Shown: piece by piece, positions 9,405-21,470 of the stretch
How positions within the stretch are numbered: the first letter of the stretch is position 1
How the letters are laid out: the number at the start of each line of letters is the position of its first letter
Assembly (NCBI RefSeq): GCF_026745355.1
Contig: NC_079205.1
Span: forward strand, 46,946,027-47,010,026
Direction: 5' to 3'
From: Beta vulgaris subsp. vulgaris
Taxonomy: Eukaryota; Streptophyta; Magnoliopsida; Caryophyllales; Amaranthaceae
Length of the DNA stretch: 64,000 bases
Made by a program: the position numbers and the translations under genes
Notes under the pieces: generated by a model
The model's input: the letters and a program-made list of their open reading frames with translations, nothing else
What the model was told of the DNA's origin: nothing
Databases searched by the model: none

Positions 9405-12400
9405 GCTTCTCCTGGATTTGCTTGGAACCTGCTACACATGCTCAAGGCATATGCAACATCTGGTCGAGTACTTATCACGGCATACATGATAGATCCTATA
9501 ACCGAAGCATGAGGGATGCTACTCATTCACTTTAACTCACCAGACTCAGTCGGGCACTGACTCTTGCTAAGCGATATGCCATATGACATGGAAACGAAAC
9601 TCTCTTCGAGTTTTCCATGTTGAAACTTGCAAGAACCTTATCAATATAAGTTTCTTAACTTAGCCCAATCATCCTTTGAGATCTATCTCTATGGATTTTA
9701 ATTCCCAGTATGTACTCAACTTCTCCAAGGTTCTTCATAAAGAAATAACTTTTCAACCATTTCTTGCATAACTCAAGCATTGGTATGTCATTTCCCATGA
9801 GTAGTATGTCATCTACATACAAAACCAAGAATACTAGGCTGCTCCCACTAAACTTATTGTAAACACAACATTCTTCTTTGCTTTTGAGGAAACCAAATTG
9901 TTTGATTGCCTCATCAAACCGAAGATTCCAGCTTCGAGATGCCTGCTTCAATCCATAAATGGATCTCTGAATTAAGCTTGCAAACCATTTTAGGATTTTT
10001 TGGATCCTCAAAACCTTCATATTGTGTCATGAACACATCCTTATTCAAGAACCCATTCAAGAAGTCATTCAAGAATGCGGTTTTGACATCCATCTGCCAA
10101 ATTTCGTAATCGTAAAATGAAGCAATCGCTAAAAGTATCCGAATTGATTTAAGCATTGGTACTGGAAAAAAGGTCTCATCATAGTCTATATCATGAATTT
10201 GCCTGAATCCTTTTGCAACCAGTCTTGCTTTGTAAACATAGACATTTCCATCTTTGTCTGTTTTCAATTTGAATACCCACTTGCATCATAGGGTTAACGC
10301 CATCAGGCAAGTCGACCATGGTCTAAACTTTATTCTCAGACATGGAGTCTAACTCAGATTTCATGGCCTCAAGCCGTTTCTTAGAGTCTGCGCTCGTCAA
10401 AACTTCTTTGTAGGTAGTAGGTTATGAATTGTCCAAAATCATAATTTCAGAGTTTTCAGTTAACAGACCAACTTCTTGTTTGGAATCCTTGTCTACTAGA
10501 CTTACGTAGGGCTTGAACATCAAGAGAAATGTTTTCTTCAACATTTTGAAGATTTTCGCTTCAATTAGGTTCAAGTGGGATGGTAGGAGGTTCACGCGTT
10601 GAATATCCTGAACATGACTTTCGTTGTTGGGTCGTCTCTGACATGGTGTGAGCCATGTCTAGTTTTTGCTCATCTCGAATTTCTTCGAGTATTATATTAC
10701 TCCCACTTGTCTTTCTAGAAACAATTTTCTTTTCAAGAAAGACACCATCACGGGCAACAAACACTTTGTTCTCTTAACGGTTATAGAAGTAATAACCCCT
10801 TGTCTCTTTTGGGTATCCCACAAAAAGAGATATTTATCTGACTTGGGTACAAGTTTGTCAGATAGTACCGCTTTACATAGAGCTCACATCCTCAGATTTT
10901 AAGAAAAGACAGGTTTGGAGCTTTTTCATTCCATAACTCATATGGAATCTTTTCTACAGCCTTTAACGGGCTCCTATTTAGTGCGTGTGCAACTATTTTG
11001 AGAGCATATACCCCTAAAAAGAAATCGGAAGATCAGCAAGACTCATCATTGATCGAACCATATCTAGCAAGGTTCAATTCCTCCTTTCAATTACACTATT
11101 CAACTGTGGTGTTCCTGGTGGAGTTAATTGTGAAAGAATTCCACAACCCTTTAGATGATCATCAAATTCTTGGCTCAAATACTCACCACCACGATCGGAC
11201 CGCGGTGCTTTTATTGTCTTACCAAGTTGATTCTGTACTCCACTTTGAAACTCTTTTAATCTATCAAAAGATTCCGAATTATGTTTCATTAAGTAGACAT
11301 ATCCATATATATACTCAAATCATTGGTGAAGGTAATAAAGTAATTAAACCCTCCCCTTGCCTTTATGCTCATAGGACCACACACATCTGTATGTATGAGT
11401 CCTTAGAGATCGCTGACCCTTTCACCTTTTCCAGTAAATGGTGATTTTGTCATCTTACCCATTAAGCATGATTCACATACATCAAATGATTCGAAATCAA
11501 ATGATGGAAGAATAACATCCTTTTGTAACTTTTGGATACGCTTTTGGTTTATATGACCCATTCGACAATGCCAAATGTAGGTTATGCTGGAATCATTTGA
11601 TTTTTGTTTCTTGCTAACTACTTCCTCCGTTTCTTTTTACTTGCAACAGTTTGACTTTTACACTATTCACCAACTCTACTTAATTTATGTTTGGTGATTT
11701 ATAGTTAAGGAAAAATATATTCATGTGGGATCCTGTTGGATTCGTATGAATGTATATTTTCCGAATATATACATTTTATAATTTTTACTTATCGGTAATT
11801 AAACTTATTGATGGTTAAAATTATGCATTGGCAAGTGTGAAAGTCAAACTATTGCAAGTAAAAAGAAACAAAGGAAGTATGTTATAGACTTATAATGACC
11901 TAGCAAGCACATATACGCCATTTATCAATTTAGCACCGGCATAGAACATATTATTGTAGGGAATGGAACAACAATTGTTCTTTATTTCAAAATAAAACCT
12001 TGCAGAATCCAAAACAGAAACATAAATTATGTTCTTAGTTATTGAAGGAACAAAATAACAATTATTCAGTTCTAAAATAAATCCAGATGGCAAATGCAGA
12101 TTATAGCTCCATATGGCAAGTGTAGCAACCCGTGCTACATTTCCAACGCACAACTCTACCTCGTCTTTTGCCAGCTTCCTACTTATCTTTAGTCCATGCA
12201 CATCATTAACTATGTGAGAACCACAACTGGTATCAAATACCCATAAAGAAGTAGAAGTTAAATTGATTTTTATAACAAATATACCTGAAGTGGAAGCCCC
12301 ATACTTCTTTTCCTCCAAGTATACAAGGCAGTTCCTCTTCCAGTGTCCTATCTTGTGAGTTGTGACAGTGGAAGCACTTGCTTTCTGCAACGACCTTTGG

Positions 12401-13132
12401 CTTGGTGGTTGGCTTTGGTTTTTTAGCAACAATGGCAACTTGTTTGCCTTTGTCCTTCTTTCCTGCCCATTTCTTCTTGAAACCCTTTCCCTTTTGAACC
12501 ATCAAAACCTCTTTCTTTCGTTCAATCTTAGGGATCTTGCTTTAAGAATTGACTAACAACCTATGCAACTCTTGCAAATTCTTTTCAGACTCATTCATGT
12601 TGTAGGTCATTCTGAACTGATTGAAACTGTCAGGCAATGAATGGAGAATGATGTCACTAGCCAACTCAACCTTATAAGGGAATGCGAGTCGTTCCATGTT
12701 TTCGAAAAGACCCATCATTGCGAAAACATAGAGCCAACAGCTTGACCCGACTTCATGTGACATTCTAGTATCTCCCCTATTAGTCTCATACCACTCAACT
12801 CAGGACTGAGTTTTGAACATGGCCCGTAGTTCTTGCATGATCGTATAGGCATCCTGGGTTTCGAACCTCTTTTGGAGGTTCGGCTCCATGGCTGTTATCA
12901 TCAAGCAAGTGATTGGTATAGACTTATCATTGGCCTGTTTAGCACGACGTTTGTCTATTTCAGTTGATTCACAACAGGAAGTAGGGGTATCTAAGACTTC
13001 CTCTCGACTCTCAAACCTCAGAACGAGTCTTAAGGTCCTTTACCAGTTTAGGAAGTTTTCACTATTCAGCCTGCCCTTTTCGAGAAAAGCACGAATAATG
13101 TTGAAACCGAAGTTGTTGTTGTCATTAGACAT
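9405..13132 (-). pseudogene. copia gag-pol polyprotein B, frameshifted and truncated
   Basis: Gag starts at the ATG at 13132 (MSNDNNNFGFNIIRAF). Then come gag (12542-12880), a damaged zinc knuckle near 12310-12400 starting CFHC, a protease with WVFDTSCGSHIV near 12205-12245, a pre-integrase domain with WHCRMGHINQKRIQK just beyond the Stowaway MITE (near 11550), an integrase part with SDRGGEYLSQEFDDH (11074-11289), and reverse transcriptase (9655-10267) with [31 protein letters not shown] and the catalytic YVDDILLMGN. The similarity stops near 9405 after NPGEAH, so almost all of RNase H is missing. Frameshifts and in-frame stops occur throughout. Confidence 0.92.
11621..11877. mobile_element. 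Stowaway MITE inside the pol region of copia B
   Basis: A 257-bp element starts CTTCCTCCGTTTCTTTTTAC and ends with the matching inverted arm (GTAAAAAGAAACAAAGGAAG), flanked by TA at 11619-11620 and 11878-11879. The TA duplication and the CTNCCTCCGT terminus are hallmarks of Tc1/mariner-derived Stowaway MITEs. The copia reading frame continues on both sides, so the MITE is the later insertion. Confidence 0.92.
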
Positions 13133-14973
13133 AATATCTACAGACAGAAAAATAAAACAAACTTCAATTTTTATGTTTATAAAACAACCTAAAACATGTA
13201 AAGGTTTCTAGGTTGATCACCTACTCAATTTAATGTCTCAATAGAATAAGTGAATTACAAGATCCAATCAACATGCAACACTAATCAGACGGAGGCCTTA
13301 TCTTAACGTTACATTCTCAAGGTAAGTAAACTCTTTTACTAATTATAACATTTTATAACTCTTGTTTAGATTGATAAACATCGCATGCTTAAGTATCTCT
13401 TGGTTCAAAATTCAAAACGCTTTTGATAATTTTGTTAAGGACAACCAAACTAAGTTGTAAAATTCGCAATTTTACCTTATTTTCCAAAATTAATGATAAT
13501 ACCCTGCGGAGGCATGACCTATTATATTAATTAAGGGTTTGAAAGTACTTTATGTTTGAAAAAGCTAACCTTAATATTCGCGTGACCTAATTAAGTTTAT
13601 TATGTTGTTGTGATTAGTGAACTCTAGCGCATCAATAAACAATATACAATAAACTTAAAAGCATTTTAAAGAATAATAAAATGCAAAAATAAAATGATCT
13701 AGTATGACCCCTAATCCTAAGAACTAAGCACCATTGGCTCCTTCGTGGACTCTTCATGGATCTCCATCTACCTTAGCCATGGGCCTTTTCTTGATGGGCT
13801 CGTCTTTGGATTACATAAGTATCAAAATAATTTAAATAATAACTAAATTAAATAAATTACCAAAATACTTAACGATACGCATATATTGTTTAAAATTACT
13901 AGAATAAATCAAGATACGCAAATCATAATTTCTAACTTAAATTGGGTCATACTAGTCATATATAGCATTTATATCAAAATATAAAAGCCACATAATAATA
14001 TCACATATTATACTTTCCAACAATTAAAATATCAAATATTCTTAATTAAAGCAAGAGGATAAGGTATTTAAGTAATTTCTGATCACCTGATAATTCTATC
14101 CTATAAAGTCTAGCCTACTAGTTTTAATAAGATTAAAGAATAAAATTATGGAATTATTTAACGAAAAATCTGCTTAATATTCTGAAAATATATTTTCATG
14201 ATTTTTCTATAATTTTTTTTTTTAAAATTACTGTTGCTTGCTACTATCACCGCAACCCAATGGCTGTCGTTCTGATCACCGGGAGCACCCAGCCGTGGCT
14301 GCTCCACTTTCCCTTTTTTATGTTTTGTGGAATTAAATTAAATTAAATTACAACCTTTTGTAAAATAATTTAATCATCAAAATATAAATTAAACAAAAAC
14401 TCCTTTATGCCTAATTTTGAAAAATTAATTAAAATGTCATTTTTAATAAATTTAAGGACTATTCACATCAATTAACCTAAAATCATATAAAACTCCTTTT
14501 ATATGAATTAATTTGTCATATATAAAAAATTTAAATATGAAAAACTCAGATTAATTATATGACCTAAATTTTCGAAATTTTCATAAAATCTCTATTTTAT
14601 TTAATTTTAGTATTATTCAAATAGATTAATCTCTAATTCACATAAAACTTTCTTTTACATGAATTAATTTTCATACAAAAATAACTTTAAACATGAAAAG
14701 TAGATTAATAAAATGAATTAAAATCTCAAATATTTTTAAAATTTGAGATCTAAAATTACAATTAATTTTCGAAAATTAAGCTTTTAATTTAAAAAATTCG
14801 GCCACCCTTAATTAAATTTCGGCCATGAGGAAAAATTAAGCAAATGAAATCTCTATTTAATTAATCCAATTAAACATAACAATCCATAATTTAATTCCTC
14901 CCCTTAATCAAATTAAAATTAGTTATACAAAAACTAAACTTTATGACCAAAACATGTATGCAAGAGGCTAAAA
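13133..14973 (-). other. long untranslated leader of copia B
   Basis: About 1.84 kb lie between the primer-binding site and the gag ATG, longer than usual for a copia element. It is AT-rich and has no open frame of note. A more GC-rich patch lies at 14230-14320. It may include an undetected old insertion, but I found no inverted ends or duplications to delimit one. Confidence 0.5.
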
Positions 14974-14982
14974 CTGATACCA
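14974..14982 (-). promoter_or_regulatory. primer-binding site of copia B
   Basis: On the minus strand TGGTATCAG follows the LTR end (CCTACA) after one base. This matches the 3' end of plant initiator methionine tRNA, the usual copia primer. The usual continuation AGC is not kept here; the sequence goes on TTTTAGCC. Confidence 0.8.
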
Positions 14983-15417
14983 CTGTAGGATTTTTAAGTA
15001 CTATAAGCGCAATTTCATGAATCAAATTCATAAGCACTTAAAACAGGATCACATGCATATATAATCAAGGATCACATAATAGTTTAGAATTGACCTTTGA
15101 AGCGTGAATTCCAATAAGCTTGTTATATTCCGGAGAAAGAACTGCAACTGTGATTCCTATACTTGGTCCACCAATCCAGATCAACACTCCAGCAATGCTA
15201 GTTGGAAGAAAGAATATTCTTCTTTAATGGAGTAAATGTGACTTTTGGAAAGAATATGAGAGAGAAGAATATTAAGAGAGATGTTGTATCTTTTCTTGTG
15301 ATTGCCTAACTAAATATATAAGTATATTTAGTTTAGGAATCCCCTTCCCTTATCTCCTCTTGGTCGGCCACCCTAGAGTCTTTTTGGGCTCTAGGTTTTC
15401 TTTTATTGATCAAAACA

Positions 15418-16421
15418 GGCTACGTTTAGTTCATCTAAAATTTTCCGATATGAACTTATCTGATTTGATATGAACTTATTTATTCTGAACTGATCTGATC
15501 TGATTTACAAGATCTTATCTTCTATAAAGTATATTATTACTTTTAAATTCATTATTATGCAATACATTATAAGATCTTATTTATAGTATTACTATTATCA
15601 TTTTATTTCTATCACAACTTTTACACAACTTTTATTAATAATAATAATAATTATTATTATTATCATTATAATAATAACAACAACAATAATTATAATCATA
15701 ATAATTATTATTATTATTAAAAATAATTCTATAACCCAAGTCATTAATTTATAATAGCACTTCTAAAATGTTTCACACTTTATCTTAAAGAAAATATTTC
15801 ACACTTGAGTTGGATATACCGATTTCAAGAAATGTAAATATTGCATCAAGTAGAGCAGATTGTGATATGTTCAATGACTTGCGCAAGAGAGAAATGGATA
15901 GGGTGCAACTTCAAATAGCTAGGGAGATTTGGAATTCGGTAGGAAGAGGTATACCGGATCTAAATTTATAATTTGTATCTTGCACTTAGCTTATTTCGAA
16001 ATGTAATCCGAACTTAGTAGTTTCATTGTCATGAATTTGAGCTATCATATTTTATGTATTTCTTATTTTTGCGTCAATCTTATGTTCTTCACACGCGACT
16101 TTTAATTTTTTATTATTTAATAACAACAAAATAACTTAAAATAATGATAACAATGACATTTATAATGATAACAACGAGATTATTAATAATTACTAATATT
16201 AATAATTAATAAGTACACCAACAACAATAATAATTCTTTTGAACAAATGTACTAGTAAATAATAGTATTAATAGTAATAATGAGTTTTTAAATATAAGCA
16301 TGAACTGATCTGAACTTATCTGATCTGAACTTATCTGATCTGATTTGAACTTATTTTTTCTGACCTGATCTGATATGATCTGATCTGAAATAAGCAAAAA
16401 TGAGGTGAACTGAACATAGCC
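15418..16421. mobile_element. 1-kb MITE-like element in the 5' LTR of copia B
   Basis: The ends are inverted: GGCTACGTTTAGTTCA at the left, TGAACTGAACATAGCC at the right. Comparison with the uninterrupted LTR near 8605-8625 shows a 3-bp flank, ACA at 15415-15417 and ATA at 16422-16424, a duplication with one change. Next to both ends are runs of the words CTGATCTGAACTTAT. The core is rich in AAT/ATT repeats but contains a 60-codon open stretch described separately. The 3-bp flank suggests Harbinger, though the flank is not a clean TWA. Confidence 0.75.
15789..15971 (+). pseudogene. coding relic inside the 1-kb MITE
   Basis: A 60-codon open stretch follows a stop at 15786-15788 and ends at TAA (15969-15971). 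It has no ATG at its start. Its composition (for example SSRADCDMFNDLRKRE, then QIAREIWNSVGRG) is protein-like and unlike the AT-repeat DNA around it. It could be the last exon of the transposase of the parent element, because Harbinger nucleases often end in a charged helix with Trp. That is inference; I do not recognise it with certainty. Confidence 0.45.
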
Positions 16422-16611
16422 ATAATTATGTGTGACCTAATAGAATCCATTTAATTGGACTTTCGGTTTATAATTTCCTAACACAAAGTTTTATAACATT
16501 CTCTAGCAAGACGTATAAACGACCCAATTTAATGAATTTATCACTCCACAATACGATCCATATTATATTTAGCAATTGCAATAAAGTCGAGGACATAATT
16601 CCTTCAGAGGG

Positions 16612-17133
16612 TTCCTTTGAAAAAGTTCGTAATGAAGTTAATTGTAGGGCTCTCAAAAGAAAATATTTCAAACATTAGGGGTACTAAAATGGCATTATTT
16701 AAAACACAATGCACTATTATTAGAACTATGTCAAACACCGAGACACTAAAATGAAATTTTTTCAAATAGAAATAAACAAATTATCCAGATTATTTCAAAA
16801 GACTCAATATATGAGAGTATTTATGATAAATTTTCTTAAGCATATGACTGCGTGAATTTGCCCAAACCCTTACTAGAAGTTGGTGAGTCTATTTCACCAC
16901 GATGCTATAATATAAAATTTATGTACTTTCTCTATTTCATTATATAGTGTTTGTTTCTTTTTTATATGATCTCTAAGATACATTTTTGATCTTTAATATT
17001 TTCAACTCCGTATTAACAAAAAATATAAAAAGTTGATAGTATGAAAGTACACATTGAGGCGAACCTAAAAAGATCATATATGAATGTTTTTTTGTATATA
17101 TTAATGAGAATATTTGGTCAGATTATTTATAAT
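16612..17133. other. AT-rich spacer between copia B and copia C
   Basis: Roughly 520 bp without a reading frame or repeat that I can recognise. Confidence 0.5.
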
Positions 17134-17138
17134 ATAGT

Positions 17139-17294
17139 TGTACAAGTGTGGGAAAATAATTGTGTGTTAACCTGTTGTAGGTTAACCTGACATTCAATAT
17201 ATATAGTGTTTATAATACAGACCTATTACTATGAAAGTACCCTTCTACCCTTTACAATATAATATTATCCCTTTACATATAATATTATCCAATA
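17139..17294 (-). repeat. 3' LTR of copia C
   Basis: This 156-bp LTR matches 33238-33376 along its length, with about 16 extra bases near 17172-17190 that partly repeat GTTAACCTG. On the minus strand it is preceded by a polypurine stretch (GATTGAGGGGGTG, 17295-17307). Confidence 0.9.
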
Positions 17295-17301
17295 CACCCC
17301 C

Positions 17302-20300
17302 TCAATCTTTACGGGGTGAAACAACGGATAGATTGGTACGATGTTTAGTAAATAAATCAGTAGATAGGCCTTTAGTAAAGATGTCTGCAACCTGAGACTG
17401 AGTAGGAACATGTCGAACAATAAGACCTCCCTTGGCAACCATTTCTCGAACAAAGTGATAGTCAACATCGATATGTTTGCTACGATCATGATGAACTGGA
17501 TTAGCAGTAAGATAAGTAGCAGAGACATTGTCGCAATAGACAATCACAGGATGATGGAGAAAATGGGCAATGTCAGCAAGAAGTTGATTGAGCCAAATGG
17601 TTTCTGCAGCTGTGTAGGCAATAGCCCTGTATTCAGCTTCAGTGGAGGACTTGGAGACAGTAGGTTGCTTTTTCGAACGCCAGGAAATTAAATTCTTCCC
17701 AAGAAAAACAGCATATCCAGTAGTAGAACGTCGTGTGTCAGGACATCCTGCCCAATCTGCGTCAGAATAGGCAATAACAACAGTAGGTGAACTGCTGCTA
17801 TATAAATAAAGTCCATAATCCAGAGTGCCCTGCAGATATCTGAAAATTCTTTTCACAGCATGAAGGTGAGTAGTACGAGGAGCATGAGACACCATATTAA
17901 CAGCATAAGCAATATCAGGACGAGTCATAGTTAAGTACTGCAACGCACCAACCATACTACGATAATCTGTGGGATCAGCAAGAAGTTCTCCATCAAGCAG
18001 AGACAATGTTACTCTAGAGACAATAGGAGTGGTAACTGGTTTAACAGTATGAAGATGGAATTTACGTAGTAAATCAGAGACATACTTATGTTGAGATAAA
18101 AATAAACCAGAGGGAGTACACACAACCTGCACACCTAAGAAGTAATGAAGATCCCTTAAATCCTTCATAGCAAATTGAGAAGAAAGGACAGATATGAATT
18201 TGGCAACAAGAGGAGGACTACTACCAGTAAGGACAATGTCATCAACATATAATAGCAGAATAATAAGACGACCACGAAATTTGAGAGTGAAAATAGAAGT
18301 GTCACAACTACTGCACTTGAAACAAAAAGATAAAAGAAAGTTGCTAAACCTGGAGAACCAAGCGCTCTAGGAGCTTGTTTCAAACCATAAATGGACTTAC
18401 GAAGACGACAAATATGAGTAGGTTTAGATGGATGAATAAAACCCGGAGGTTGACGCATATAAACCTCTTCATTGAGAAAACCATGAAGAAAAGCATTTTT
18501 GACATCTAATTGACGAATAGACCATTTAAGAGAAACAACAATAGTAAGAACCAAGCGAACAGTAGTAGGTTTAACAACAGGACTAAAGGTTTCAAAGTAA
18601 TCAATACCTGCCTACTGATGATTGCCAAAAACAACAAGTCTGGCTTTGAACCGCTCCACTGAACCATCAGAATGATATTTAATCCTGTAAACCCACTTAC
18701 AACCAAGCAAATTCTTATCATAGTTGCGAGGTACCAACTCCCATGTGTCATTTTTAATCAATGCATTATATTCATCTAACATAGCTTGACGCCAACGTGA
18801 GTCTTTAGACGCTTGTTTGAAATTAGTAGGTTCAGACTCAATTATATCAGTTTTTAAGTTCATGAATATTTTAGGCTTTGACACACCATCTTTTAGGCGC
18901 GTAATCATTGGATGATGATTAGCAACTGAAGACGAGAGAGGAGGGGTGACAGGGGAGGACACAACACCAGACGACGAGGGAGGGGAGGGACTGACCGACG
19001 AGGCAAGGCCATCGTCGCAGGAGGACAATGCAGCAGCCGGGCCAGCTGAGTTGGGTGAGCCAGCAGGCGAGCAAGACGAGGCTTGCAAGCCAGCGGGCGA
19101 AGGGGAGACAGGGTCTGCGACAGCAGGCGACGCTGGGTGAGAAGGCTGGCTGGCCGAGCCAGCGAATGTGGGCGCAGGGGAGGGGACGAGCTTTAAGCTC
19201 GGTTGGCGGAGAGGGGACGACGCAGCGAAGCTGCGTGGAAAGGACTAAGACACGGGAGTCATGAATGGGGGAGCGACGGAAGCGGGGTGAAGCACCCGTG
19301 CGACAGGAGTCGGACTCCAGTCAGAAGACAGGACGAGGGGCAATGTATAAGGCACAGATGACTGAGCACCAATCAAAGCACGATACGGAAATTTATGTTC
19401 ATGAAAAAGAACATGACGACTAGTGTAGACTTTCTTGGTAGTAGGATCAAAACATCGATACCCTTTATATTCCAATGCATATCCAATAAAAACACAAGTT
19501 TTCGACTTAGGTTGCAGTTTGTGATTTTTAGCGTTTAGGAACAAAGGAAAGCATTCACATCCAAATGTTTTCAAAAATTGATAGGAAGGAGGACGATGAA
19601 ATAATTTTTCAAAAGGAGAAACACCCCCTAAAACCAAGCTGGGTAATCTATTGATAGTGTAAGTGGCAGTATATGAGCCATCAACCCAAAATTTCGCAGG
19701 AAAGTCAGAATGAATAATCATAGTACGAGCCATTTCAATGATATGACAATGTTTGCGTTCTGCAACACCGTTTTGAGCTGGAGTGTGGGGACAAGATTTT
19801 TGAAAAATAATACCATTGTCAGAAAAATGATGAAGAAGAGGAGAATTGTCAAATTCCCTTCCTCCATCACTTTGAAATATTTTAATTTTGCAATTAAAAA
19901 GATTTTCAACCATCTTTTGAAACATAAGGAATTTGGAATAACCTTCTGATTTTCGACATAATGGATAAATCCAGGAATAGCGTGAAAAATCATCAACAAA
20001 CACGATATAATATCGAAATAATTGATTTGACAAAACAAGAGATTGCCAAAGATCACTATGAATTTTATATAATGGATATGTAGATAAATGTTCAACAGAA
20101 TCAAAAGGTAAACTATGTATCTTTCCTAGCTTACAACCTACACAATCATCATGAAATTTAGAGGTACATGTGATATATTTATGGGAAAATAGTTTTCCTA
20201 TAATGCTAGAAGATGTATGACCCAGGCGAGCATGCCACACATCACCCGACTCCTTAATGGCTAGGAAAGTAGGAACTAAAGGCCCGGGAGGGACAATGCT

Positions 20301-20941
20301 GGGCTGAAGAGGGTAGACACCTTGTTTACTGGTTCCCTGAAGCAGAACTTCCCCGTTATCTGGTCCTTAACATAAACAGAATTTTTATCAAAACTCACAA
20401 CACAATCATTTTCATGACACAACTTGTTAACTGATAATAAATTATGTTTCAAATTAGGGACATGACAGACAGAGGATAAACGGAGGGGACGACTTGCAGT
20501 TTGTAAAGTTAAATTTCCAGTACTTTTAATTGGGAGTAAGGTACCATTACCAACTACAAGAACTAGACCCAGTATAAAGAGTTTTAATAGAGAACGTACC
20601 ATCCTGAGGAGTCATGTGAGATGCAGCTCCCGAATCCGGATACCAGACTGAGTCATTAGCTTCACCACCAACAGACAGTGCAGCTAAGGCTCGAGTGACA
20701 CTTTCTGAGGAGGAGGGAACAAAGCTACGATTGAAACGCTAGGGACAATAGGCAGCTTGGTGACTTGGAAACCAACACAAACCACATGTATCGGAAGTAA
20801 GCAAGTAATGCATGATGGGATGATGGATCAGATGCCAAGTCATCAATCTTTGTTCATGCAGTAACAACTTGGGACGCAAATCATCAAAACTAATGGGGAA
20901 TGGATAATGCAGGAGGGTAGTAACGATATGATCGTACTCTG
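17302..20941 (-). pseudogene. C-terminal gag and pol of copia C
   Basis: Gag resumes at 20941 (EYDHIVTTLLHYPFPISF), followed by a minimal zinc knuckle (CGLCWFPSHQAAYC), protease with WYPDSGAASHMT near 20600-20640, pre-integrase MWHARLGHTS (20240), integrase with IHSDLWQ, FQSDGGREFDNS and AERKHCHI, and reverse transcriptase with [20 protein letters not shown] and [11 protein letters not shown]. The RNase H domain shows YSDADWAG, STEAEYRA, YCDNVSAT and QVADIFTKGL. Stops occur just after the knuckle and at about 18614, and the frame shifts between 18360 and 18168. Integrase and RNase H keep their catalytic residues. Confidence 0.93.
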
Positions 20942-20944
20942 AAT

Positions 20945-21470
20945 CACTACAAGAATAACGCTCATCAACGACGGGAAATCTTGTTGTTAATGGAGCTTTT
21001 CTCGTCGCAGACGCCTTTTACGACGAGATTTCCGTCCCGTCGTCCCCGGTCGCAAAAGGCTCCGTCGCAAAAAAAATTACGACCAGTTTGGACGAGTCGT
21101 CGTCATTGATTTTTTACGACGAGGTGGAAAACTCGTCGCAAAACGTTGTGTATCTGCGACGAGATTACCTGAGCAATTCAGTTTTTAAAAATTCAAATGA
21201 TTCTTTTTACGACCAGAATTTCTTGTCGTAAATCTCATTTTTTAAAGTCATTGTTGACGTAACTACGACTAATTTTCGGTCGCAATTATACTCTTGGAAC
21301 TATTTCATTACACCACTAACGACCATAATTCTTGTCGCAATTCTTTTTCATGCATTTCTTGCAACACATTTTACGGCCATAATTCTTGTCGGTGTTCTTT
21401 TATTAAATGATTTTTATAGCACATTTTTACGTCCGCATTTGTTTCGTTTTTTGCCGGACCAAATTGTTAC
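20945..21470. repeat. CACTA subterminal repeat region, left end
   Basis: The words TTTTACGACGAG, TTACGACCAG, GGTCGCAA and CTTGTCGCAA recur many times in both directions over about 500 bp. The region is much richer in CG than its surroundings. In En/Spm such subterminal arrays are binding sites for the TNPA protein; the same role here is by analogy. Confidence 0.8.

Larger units (their letters stand above)
5738..16606 (-). mobile_element. Ty1/copia retrotransposon B, complete but heavily interrupted
   Basis: The element is bounded by two matching LTRs (5738-8802 and 14984-16606) and by an exact 5-bp target duplication, GAGGG, at 5733-5737 and 16607-16611. A primer-binding site follows the 5' LTR and a polypurine tract precedes the 3' LTR, both in the minus orientation. 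Coding remains run from 13132 to about 9405. Four smaller elements have inserted since: two Harbinger-like copies in the 3' LTR, one MITE in the 5' LTR and a Stowaway MITE in pol. Without them the LTRs are roughly 560-615 bp. Confidence 0.93.
14984..16606 (-). repeat. 5' LTR of copia B, split by an inserted MITE
   Basis: It matches the 3' LTR at 5738-8802 in its outer parts and is followed on the minus strand by a primer-binding site after one base. A 1-kb MITE occupies 15418-16421. Without it, and without one copy of its 3-bp flank, the LTR is about 615 bp. Confidence 0.92.

Noticed and set aside
10998..11444. 148-codon plus-strand frame
   Set aside because: It is antisense to the integrase region of copia B and has no features of its own.
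16206..16397. Minus-strand frame with repeated SDQIS motif
   Set aside because: Translation of the CTGATCTGAACTTAT subterminal repeats of the MITE.
18946..19264. Plus-strand Glu/Ala/Gly-rich reading frames
   Set aside because: They mirror the Ser/Pro-rich linker between integrase and reverse transcriptase of copia C.
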